This document shows positions 32,183 through 38,951 of a stretch of 38,951 bases of DNA, piece by piece (the stretch's first letter is position 1; every line of letters starts with the position of its first letter). The stretch is from Herbaspirillum sp. (GTDB lineage Bacteria; Pseudomonadota; Gammaproteobacteria; Burkholderiales; Burkholderiaceae_D), in assembly GCA_028292625.1 (NCBI GenBank), contig JAQGLY010000070.1, positions 1 to 38,951 of the forward strand, read 5' to 3'. A program made the position numbers and the translations under genes. Under the pieces are notes generated by a model. That model was given only the letters and a program-made list of their open reading frames with translations. It searched no databases and was not told the origin of the DNA.

Positions 32183-33165
32183 TTGCGGCGCAATGTTATT
32201 TTGTAAATCGAACGCGGTTCGGTTTCCCCTTCCAGCGTCCTCTTTACGACGGCAACCTGCGCTTCAACCTTGTCGGTGTTCAGGGGATCCAACGTCATCG
32301 TAACGATTCTGAATCTAAATGGATTGGCCGGTCTAACGCTCGGATCCGGCCGCGCCATGCCTTTCACATTGTTTCCCTGAGCGCAACCCGCGGCCGGGTT
32401 CCAAAAGCTCCACACATGCTCATCGCGGGTGTTTGCAAATTGGATATTCACGGATTTGTGATTGCTGATTTGAAACGAATTTCCCTTTTCGTCATACTCA
32501 AGAAATTCCAGTAGATGGATGAATTCAACAGGGAGATTATTGGTGCGTGCGAACATCGGGGGAAAATCGGGGACAAAGCTGCGCAGGACTTCGTGCGCAA
32601 TCTGCCGCGTGGCGACGCGCAGGGGGTTCGTGTCCAGATGCGTGGGATCGAGATCCACGTTGAGGATGCCGATGTCTCCGTCAAGCGCATCCGCTGTCTG
32701 GGCATCTTCTTCGTTCTTCATGGTCTGAAGAATTTTCCGCCGGGACATTTCATTTCCCGCACCGTCACGCAGAACCGGCGCGGTCCACCATTCGTCGAAC
32801 TCAAGCATCGATGCCTGCTTAAGCTCCGGCGCCGGGAGTCCATCCAGCAACGGCACCATGCCCACGGCGCCGGCCAAATGAAATCCCATGATACAAACCG
32901 GCCCGTGAAGGTAAGGTTGATCAATCACATTTTTTATCGAGAGGTCAACCATGCTTGCGGGCTTGCCGCCGAAGCTGGTCGCAAGAGAAATAAAATCGCC
33001 TTGCCCCTCAGCAACGGCTGGCCGATCATCTGTCAGCTTAGCGATGGAACCCGCCAGACGCGTCGCTTGGGCGTAGTCTCCCGCGTCATATGCCGCCGCA
33101 CAGCGGACCAGCGTGGTGAGTCGATTGTTAAAATGCAGGGCAACTTGCTCATTAGGGAAATTCAT
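32167..33165 (-). CDS. Uncharacterised 332-residue protein
   Basis: I do not recognise a named family. The N-terminus has a helical AAYDAGDYAQATRLAGSIAKL segment. The middle has EFDEWWTAPVLRDGAGNEMS followed by RRKILQTMKNEEDAQTADAL. These recall an uncharacterised bacterial family with a WW...V...SR motif, although the usual GGAHVD stretch is changed here to EDAQTAD. No signal peptide, membrane segment or metal motif is evident. The ATG at 33165 has only a weak GAG-type ribosome site. It is convergent with the YXWGXW gene and divergent from the MpaB-like gene. It is a genuine coding frame by length, codon pattern and internal consistency. Confidence 0.7.
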   Translation of the reverse strand: MNFPNEQVALHFNNRLTTLVRCAAAYDAGDYAQATRLAGSIAKLTDDRPAVAEGQGDFISLATSFGGKPASMVDLSIKNVIDQPYLHGPVCIMGFHLAGAVGMVPLLDGLPAPELKQASMLEFDEWWTAPVLRDGAGNEMSRRKILQTMKNEEDAQTADALDGDIGILNVDLDPTHLDTNPLRVATRQIAHEVLRSFVPDFPPMFARTNNLPVEFIHLLEFLEYDEKGNSFQISNHKSVNIQFANTRDEHVWSFWNPAAGCAQGNNVKGMARPDPSVRPANPFRFRIVTMTLDPLNTDKVEAQVAVVKRTLEGETEPRSIYKITLRRNHGRR

Positions 33166-33444
33166 CGATTTTTTCTCAACAGCACCATAACCTCTTCGTG
33201 CTTATTCTCTGTACCCTGCAAATATTTCGGATACGGAAAATGGCCCGACACTGGAAATGAAGAGGCGCACACCGAATTTTTAGGAGAGTAAAAATATAAA
33301 AAAGTTCGCGCCTGATATGCTGTTTTTTTATCGGCCATTTTAGAAAAGAAGTGCGCGCCATCAAGATGTGCATGCAGACGCCTCACTCTTCTATCTCGAC
33401 AGCAATATACGCGTGCAAAACACCTGAGCACATTGGTAAAAAAT

Positions 33445-34308
33445 ATGCTGAAATCATTTATTCAAAGTAACGTTCGGGAAATCGTCGGCAGCAGCGGGCC
33501 GCCCATTCAATTCCTGCTTCCTGCCGGTGATCCGGGACTATTCGGTCCCGATTCCTTGCCATGGGAAATTCATGCCGATTTCATCTCGATGATGATAGGC
33601 GGCATTAGTTCGCTTATCCTGCAAGCGTTGCATCCCGGCGCTTTAGCCGGGATATGGGATCACTCAAGCTTTCGGGAAGATTTAAAAGGCCGCCTTGGGC
33701 GAACGGCATTTTTCATTGCCGCCACGACATATGGCTCAACAGAAATGGCCAACAAGGCGATCGAGAGGGTTGTGAACATTCATCAAAAAGTGACCGGCAT
33801 CGATGAATTCAATCATCCTTATTCGGCCAACGATCCGCATTTGCTGGCCTGGGTTCATTTAACGGAAACCAGCAGCTTCATGCGGTCGTATCTAGACTAC
33901 AAAAACTCACGTCTTCCAAGGCACCAGCAAGATCAGTATTTTTCTCAAATGACGCTTATCGGGAATCGATTAGGCGCCAGGGATCTGCCTCAGTCCCGAT
34001 TGGAAACCGAGCGATCGATTGAAAGCTACTTTGCAGAATTGCACTATGGACAAAGAGCGAAATCCGTTATCGATTTACTGGGAAATTTTCCAAGCAGGCC
34101 GGCACAAAAACCTTTCGTCGATTTACTGGTAAAAGCGGGATTCATGAATTTACCGGAATGGGCTTTTTCCAAAATAGAGCGCAAGCCGCCCAGCAAACTG
34201 GAGCATATCGTGATTCATTCCGCCATTCATCTTGTTGCCAAGCCTCTCAGGATGGCCCTCAGGGAGGGCGTAAGAAGTCATGCGCTCAGAAGAGTGAACG
34301 GCCGATGA
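33445..34308 (+). CDS. MpaB/DUF2236-family oxygenase-like protein
   Basis: A 287-residue protein of the DUF2236 (MpaB/latex-clearing-protein-like) family. Conserved pieces are QALHPGALAGIWDHSSFRED, GRLGRTAFFIAATTYG, IERVVNIHQKVTGI and PHLLAWVHLTETSSFMRSYL. Characterised relatives are heme b enzymes or ER-bound oxygenases; heme binding here is inferred, probably through a conserved His of the HP or VHLTE segments. Coding sequence and flanks are visibly AT-richer than neighbouring genes, which hints at recent transfer. The ATG at 33445 is chosen over an in-frame TTG at 33433; neither has a clear ribosome site. It is convergent with the kinase gene. The substrate is unknown. Confidence 0.87.
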   Translation: MLKSFIQSNVREIVGSSGPPIQFLLPAGDPGLFGPDSLPWEIHADFISMMIGGISSLILQALHPGALAGIWDHSSFREDLKGRLGRTAFFIAATTYGSTEMANKAIERVVNIHQKVTGIDEFNHPYSANDPHLLAWVHLTETSSFMRSYLDYKNSRLPRHQQDQYFSQMTLIGNRLGARDLPQSRLETERSIESYFAELHYGQRAKSVIDLLGNFPSRPAQKPFVDLLVKAGFMNLPEWAFSKIERKPPSKLEHIVIHSAIHLVAKPLRMALREGVRSHALRRVNGR

Positions 34309-34338
34309 TCCAGCTCCGATGACGGCCTCCCTCTTCCG

Positions 34339-37300
34339 CTATTTATTAAGCCAGACACGCATCAGCGAAACCAGCTGCGCGATATCGACCGGTTTGGTGA
34401 TGTAGTCCGACGCGCCCGCCGCAAAGCATTTTTCACGATCGCCTTTCATCGCCTTCGCTGTCAAGGTGATGATAGGGAGCGTCTTGAATTGCGTCAGATT
34501 CCGGATGGCGCGCATGGTGTCGTAACCATCCATTTCCGGCATCATGATATCCATCAGCACAATTTCGATCGCCGGGTCGTTATGCAGCAGTTCAATACCG
34601 TCGCGTCCGTTCTCAGCGAAAACCACGTGCATCTGATGGCGTTCCAGCACTGTCGTCAGGGCAAAAATGTTGCGCAGGTCATCATCCACGATCAGGACTT
34701 TGCGCCCCGCCAGACTGCTTTCGCTGGCACGTACATCTTCGATCAAACGCTGCTGTTCAGCCGCCAAACTGTGCGTCGCACGGTGTAGAAACAATGCCGT
34801 CTCGTCCAACAGACGTCCCGGGGAACGCGCATCCTTGAGGACGATGCTCTTCGCAATGCGACGCAATTTAGCGGTTTCGGCGCGACTGAGCTCCTTGGCT
34901 GTGTACACGACAATAGGGGTATCCCGCAGTTCCGGATCTTCCCCGATCATCTCCAAAAGGGTAAAGCCATCGATATCCGGCAAGGTCAGATCCAGAATGA
35001 CGCAATCGAAACGATGCGACTTGAACGCCTTCAGGGCCTCCTGGCCATCTTTTGCAATGGTCACCGCGATGCCGTCCATACCGATCAGGTCGGTAATGTG
35101 TTTGCGTTGCACTTCATCGTCTTCGATGATCAGCAGGCTGCGCCGCTGATCGGACAAACTCATCCGCACGCGTGCAAATTCAGCCTCTAACTGCTTGCGC
35201 TTGAGCGGTTTGACCAGGAACGAAATGGCGCCCTGGCGCAGTCCGCGTTCACGCTCGGCCGAACCGGACAGCACATGCACCGGTATGTGGCGCGTGGCCG
35301 GATCGCGTTTCAGGCGGTCCAGCACGGTAAATCCGTTGGTGTCGGGCAACTGGATATCGAGCATGATTGCGCTCGGCAAATAATCGCGCGCCAGCGTCTG
35401 TGCGGCCTCGCCGCTCAGCGTGACGATCCCCTTGAACCCTTTTTCCCGGGCGTGGGACAGAAGAATCTTGGCAAAACGGGGGTCGTCCTCCACAATCAGA
35501 ATCGATGGATCGCCCGGCGACAAAAGATGCCGGTCATCGAAGCCGGCATCCGCATCGGCTTTATCCAATACCTTGGCGGCAAGCGCCGCTTCCTCTCCGG
35601 CAGGGAGGGAAAGCATGTCCGGCAAGTTGCGCGAGGCCGACGCAGCCGCATCGCGTCGTCCGGCATCGACAAGCAGCGGCGGCGGCTGGTATTGCATCTG
35701 GTCCACCGGCATATTGCCGAGAGAGCCAGCCCGATCGTAAGGCAAATACAGGGTAAATACGCTGCCGCGGCCGACCGTGCTCGATACCCGGATTTCACCA
35801 CCGAGCAAGCGCGCCAGCTCCCGGCTGATGGAAAGACCCAGGCCGGTGCCGCCGTAGCGCCGCGCCGTACTGCCATCGGCTTGCTGGAACGCCTCAAAGA
35901 TCAATTGCAATTTATCGTCCGGGATGCCGACGCCACTATCGCTGACCGAGAAGGCAACCACAGCGTCGGCGGCATCGAGCCGCGGGTGATCGATCGTCCA
36001 GCCGCCCGTCGCCAAACCCAGTTTCAACTGAACCTGGCCCCGCAAGGTGAACTTGAATGCGTTCGACAGCAGATTTTTCAGAATCTGTTGCAGACGGGTC
36101 GTATCGGTCAGCATCGTGGGCGGCAGACTGTTGTCCATCACAATCGAGAAATCCAGATTCTTGGCTTGCGCCATGTGACGGAAGGTGCGTTCCACAAATG
36201 CCGCCAGCACCGAGAAGCGCGACTCGTTCAATTCCAGCGTCACGGTACCGGACTCTATCTTCGACAAATCCAGAATGTCGTTGATCAGCGTGAGTAGATC
36301 GCTGCCCGAACCGTGGATGGTCTTCGCGTATTCGACTTCGTTCGGAGACAGAGTGCGGTTCGGATTGTCACCCAGTTGCTGGGCCAGAATCAGCAAGGAA
36401 TTCAAGGGCGTGCGCAACTCATGCGACATATTGGCCAGGAATTCCGATTTGTATTTCGACGACAAGGTCAGCTGCGTGGCTTTTTCTTCAAGGGCGAGCT
36501 TGGCTTGCTCGACCTCGCGGTTCTTGCGTTCGACCTCGCTGTTTTGTTCCGACAGCAGCCGCGCCTTTTCCGCGAGTTCCTGATTGGTTTGCTGCAACTC
36601 ATGCGCCAGCGACTGCGACTGCGTCAACAGACTTTCGGTGCGGCTGTTGGCCTCGATGGTATTGAGCACAACGCCGATGGATTCCATCAACTGGTCCAGA
36701 AAGCCTAGATGCGTCATGGTGAACCGCTCAAGGGAGGCGATTTCGATCACCGCCATCACATGCTGTTCGAACAGGATCGGCAACACCACGATGTTCGTCG
36801 GCGGCGCCGATCCGAGGCCCGACGACACCTGAATGTAATCGCGCGGCACGTTGGTCAGCCAGATGCGGGTCTTTTCCAATGCGCATTGGCCGACCAGGCC
36901 CTCGCCCGGCGCGAACGCGACCGGCACATCGCTATTGGGACGATAACCGTAAGTGGCGCTGATCTTCAGTCTCGGATCCCGATCCTGGGTATCCATCATG
37001 TAGAACACGCCATGATGCGCCATCACCAGAGGCGCCAGTTCGGACAAAATCAGTTTGGTCACATTATCGAGGTCGCGCTGCCCTTGCAGCAACTGGGTAA
37101 AACGCGCCAGATTGGTTTTGAGCCAGTCCTGCTCGGCATTTTTTTGCGTCGTTTCCTTGAGATTGCGGATCATCTCGTTGATGTTGTCTTTCAGGTCGGA
37201 CACCTCGCCGCGGGCCTTCACCTGAATCGAGCGCGACAGATCTCCACGGGTGACCGCCGTCGCCACCTCGGCGATGGCGCGCACCTGCGTGCTCAGGTTG

Positions 37301-38951
37301 GCCGCCAGCTGGTTGACGTTTTCGGTCAGATCTTTCCAGGTGCCCGATGCGCCCGGCACGCTCGCCTGCCCGCCCAGCTTCCCTTCCACGCCGACTTCCC
37401 GCGCAACCGTGGTCACCTGGTCGGCAAAGACGGCCAGCGTATCCGTCATTTCGTTGATGGTATTGGCCAACGAGGCGATTTCCCCCTGCGCCGCCACGGT
37501 CAGCTTTTTCTTCAGATCGCCATTCGCCACTGCGGTCACGACCCCGGCAATCCCCCGCACCTGGGCGGTCAGATTGGCCGCCATGAAATTGACGTTTTCG
37601 GTCAGATCCTTCCAGGTGCCGCCGACGCCCTTGACCTGCGCCTGGCCGCCGAGCTTACCCTCGGTGCCCACTTCGCGCGCCACCCGCGTCACCTCGGACG
37701 CAAAGGAGCTCAACTGGTCCACCATGACGTTAATGGTGTCCTTGAGCTCGAGAATCTCGCCCTTCACGTCGACCGTGATCTTTTTGGACAGATCGCCGTT
37801 GGCGACCGCCGTCGTCACTTCGGCGATATTGCGCACCTGCCCTGTCAGATTCGACGCCATGAAATTGACGTTGTCGGTCAGATCCTTCCATGTACCCGAA
37901 GCGCCCGGCACATTGGCCTGCCCGCCCAGACGCCCTTCGGTACCGACCTCGCGCGCCACCCGGGTCACTTCGGACGCAAACGAGCGCAACTGATCCACCA
38001 TCGTATTGATCGTATCCTTCAACTGAAGAATTTCGCCTCGCACGTCAACCGTGATTTTTTTCGACAAGTCGCCGTTGGCCACCGCCGTTGTCACATCGGC
38101 GATGTTGCGCACCTGGGAGGTCAGATTCCCGGCCATCGAATTGACCGAATCGGTCAGATCTTTCCAGGTCCCCGCCACACCCGGCACATTGGCCTGCCCG
38201 CCCAGCTTACCTTCGGTACCCACTTCGCGCGCCACGCGCGTGACTTCGGATGCGAACGCACTGAGCTGATCCACCATCACGTTGATGGTGTTCTTCAGTT
38301 CCAGAATTTCGCCCTTGACGTCGGCGGTGATTTTTTTGGACAGATCGCCATTGGCGACCGCCGTGGTCACTTCGGCGATGTTACGCACCTGGCCCGTCAA
38401 ATTGGACGCCATGAAGTTGACGTTGTCGGTCAGATCCTTCCAGGTGCCGCCGACGCCCTTGACCTGCGCCTGTCCGCCGAGTTTTCCTTCGGTTCCCACC
38501 TCGCGCGCCACCCGCGTCACTTCCGAAGCAAAGGAACTCAACTGATCCACCATCACGTTGATGGTATTTTTGAGTTCCAGAATCTCGCCTTTCACGTCCA
38601 CCGTGATTTTCTTGGACAGATCGCCGTCGGCGACCGCCGTCGTCACTTCCGCGATATTGCGCACCTGGCCGGTCAGATTGCCGGCCATCGAATTGACGGA
38701 GTCGGTCAGGTCCTTCCACGTGCCGGCCACGCCCGGCACATTGGCCTGGCCGCCCAATTCGCCTTCCGTTCCCACTTCGCGCGCGACACGCGTGACCTCG
38801 GACGCGAATGAGCTCAACTGGTCGACCATCACGTTGATCGTGTTCTTCAATTCCAGAATTTCGCCTTTGGCGTCGGCGGTAATTTTCTTGGACAAGTCGC
38901 CGTTGGCGACCGCTGTTGTCACATCGGCGATGTTGCGCACCTGGCCGGTCA
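34339..38951 (-). CDS. Poly-HAMP hybrid histidine kinase with GAF and three receivers (5' end outside window)
   Basis: At least 1536 residues are visible and the frame is open at the window edge, so the N-terminus is missing. Reading on the minus strand: six complete 92-residue HAMP units (38940-37285), a seventh partial HAMP, then a GAF domain (~37100-36640) and a coiled coil. The kinase core has H-box [15 protein letters not shown] (His at 36421-36423), N-box LLSNAFKF, G1 DSGVGIP and G2 GGTGLGLSI. Three receivers follow: [30 protein letters not shown] and [18 protein letters not shown], the last ending at LMRVWLNK. All three keep the phospho-acceptor Asp. The visible part has no membrane segment. 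The architecture matches fungal group III (Nik1/Os-1) kinases and their bacterial relatives. The stop is TAG at 34339-34341. Confidence 0.95.
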   Translation of the reverse strand, partial: TGQVRNIADVTTAVANGDLSKKITADAKGEILELKNTINVMVDQLSSFASEVTRVAREVGTEGELGGQANVPGVAGTWKDLTDSVNSMAGNLTGQVRNIAEVTTAVADGDLSKKITVDVKGEILELKNTINVMVDQLSSFASEVTRVAREVGTEGKLGGQAQVKGVGGTWKDLTDNVNFMASNLTGQVRNIAEVTTAVANGDLSKKITADVKGEILELKNTINVMVDQLSAFASEVTRVAREVGTEGKLGGQANVPGVAGTWKDLTDSVNSMAGNLTSQVRNIADVTTAVANGDLSKKITVDVRGEILQLKDTINTMVDQLRSFASEVTRVAREVGTEGRLGGQANVPGASGTWKDLTDNVNFMASNLTGQVRNIAEVTTAVANGDLSKKITVDVKGEILELKDTINVMVDQLSSFASEVTRVAREVGTEGKLGGQAQVKGVGGTWKDLTENVNFMAANLTAQVRGIAGVVTAVANGDLKKKLTVAAQGEIASLANTINEMTDTLAVFADQVTTVAREVGVEGKLGGQASVPGASGTWKDLTENVNQLAANLSTQVRAIAEVATAVTRGDLSRSIQVKARGEVSDLKDNINEMIRNLKETTQKNAEQDWLKTNLARFTQLLQGQRDLDNVTKLILSELAPLVMAHHGVFYMMDTQDRDPRLKISATYGYRPNSDVPVAFAPGEGLVGQCALEKTRIWLTNVPRDYIQVSSGLGSAPPTNIVVLPILFEQHVMAVIEIASLERFTMTHLGFLDQLMESIGVVLNTIEANSRTESLLTQSQSLAHELQQTNQELAEKARLLSEQNSEVERKNREVEQAKLALEEKATQLTLSSKYKSEFLANMSHELRTPLNSLLILAQQLGDNPNRTLSPNEVEYAKTIHGSGSDLLTLINDILDLSKIESGTVTLELNESRFSVLAAFVERTFRHMAQAKNLDFSIVMDNSLPPTMLTDTTRLQQILKNLLSNAFKFTLRGQVQLKLGLATGGWTIDHPRLDAADAVVAFSVSDSGVGIPDDKLQLIFEAFQQADGSTARRYGGTGLGLSISRELARLLGGEIRVSSTVGRGSVFTLYLPYDRAGSLGNMPVDQMQYQPPPLLVDAGRRDAAASASRNLPDMLSLPAGEEAALAAKVLDKADADAGFDDRHLLSPGDPSILIVEDDPRFAKILLSHAREKGFKGIVTLSGEAAQTLARDYLPSAIMLDIQLPDTNGFTVLDRLKRDPATRHIPVHVLSGSAERERGLRQGAISFLVKPLKRKQLEAEFARVRMSLSDQRRSLLIIEDDEVQRKHITDLIGMDGIAVTIAKDGQEALKAFKSHRFDCVILDLTLPDIDGFTLLEMIGEDPELRDTPIVVYTAKELSRAETAKLRRIAKSIVLKDARSPGRLLDETALFLHRATHSLAAEQQRLIEDVRASESSLAGRKVLIVDDDLRNIFALTTVLERHQMHVVFAENGRDGIELLHNDPAIEIVLMDIMMPEMDGYDTMRAIRNLTQFKTLPIITLTAKAMKGDREKCFAAGASDYITKPVDIAQLVSLMRVWLNK
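37285..38940 (-). repeat. Six tandem 276-bp HAMP-coding repeats
   Basis: Units start (minus strand) at 38940, 38664, 38388, 38112, 37836 and 37560, each exactly 92 codons, and a divergent seventh starts at 37284. Each has [53 protein letters not shown] and GTWKDLT blocks. Two linker types occur: NVPG...DSVNSMAG (units 1 and 3) and QVKG...NVNFMA (units 2 and 5). Unit 4 is a hybrid and unit 6 is the most diverged. The array runs past the right edge. Confidence 0.95.

Noticed and set aside
36709..38811. A 700-codon open frame opposite the HAMP repeats
   Set aside because: Its repetition merely mirrors the HAMP array on the other strand. The composition is Arg/His-rich and no family is recognisable.
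37285..38951. Regular direct repeats considered as a CRISPR or satellite
   Set aside because: The period is exactly 92 codons and every unit keeps an intact HAMP reading frame, so this is a coding repeat.

Overview
The window looks like a chromosomal accessory and catabolic region of a GC-rich betaproteobacterium, most likely Burkholderiales and perhaps Oxalobacteraceae. This is inferred from the Bug-type (tripartite tricarboxylate) binding protein, the orphan periplasmic binding proteins, the nag-like gentisate operon, the MCP ending in an xWxxF peptide and the roughly 60% GC coding sequence. No rRNA, tRNA, CRISPR array, transposase or integrase was seen. Two genes run off the window: a transporter tail at the left edge and a giant hybrid histidine kinase at the right edge.

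Left part (1-8.0 kb): the C-terminus of a probable sodium:solute symporter. Next comes a three-gene operon with 4-bp overlaps: a [2Fe-2S] subunit, a Tat-exported molybdopterin hydroxylase subunit and a ModA-like periplasmic binding protein. Then a purF that is not next to cvpA, a DUF1348/SnoaL-like protein, and an isochorismatase-family hydrolase operonic with an orphan ABC binding protein.

Middle (8.0-23.0 kb): a single-chain EgtB-EgtD fusion for ergothioneine synthesis with a DUF427 gene behind it, then a Gly/Ser-rich exported protein. A LysR regulator is divergent from a complete 3-hydroxybenzoate/gentisate operon: gentisate 1,2-dioxygenase, fumarylpyruvate hydrolase, GST-zeta isomerase and 3-hydroxybenzoate 6-hydroxylase-like monooxygenase. 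A second, phthalate-like cluster follows. A MarR regulator, a Gfo/Idh dehydrogenase and a PDR-type reductase run leftward. A Rieske oxygenase, a class II aldolase/decarboxylase-like protein and another orphan binding protein run rightward. The two clusters may form one funnel in which a Rieske-attacked aromatic acid is dehydrogenated and decarboxylated, and ring cleavage of gentisate yields pyruvate and fumarate. The primary substrate cannot be read from the sequence. Two copies of a ~100-bp palindromic repeat sit just after operon ends.

Right part (23.0-38.95 kb): signalling and envelope genes. These are a double-domain KaiC-like ATPase overlapping a lone receiver protein, a four-helix-type membrane protein coupled to a 24-residue membrane peptide, and a methyl-accepting chemotaxis protein. 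A GntR regulator follows with a Bug binding protein, then a YXWGXW-repeat exported protein with a Gln-rich repeat tail, an unrecognised 332-residue protein, and an AT-richer MpaB/DUF2236 oxygenase gene. Last is a poly-HAMP hybrid kinase with at least six near-identical 92-residue HAMP units, a GAF domain, a kinase core and three receivers, an architecture like fungal group III (Nik1) kinases.

Features most worth a second look are the EgtB-EgtD fusion, the poly-HAMP array, the 15-bp motif repeated in the MarR/Rieske divergent promoter region, the ModA-like protein coupled to a periplasmic molybdenum hydroxylase, and the KaiC-like/receiver pair.
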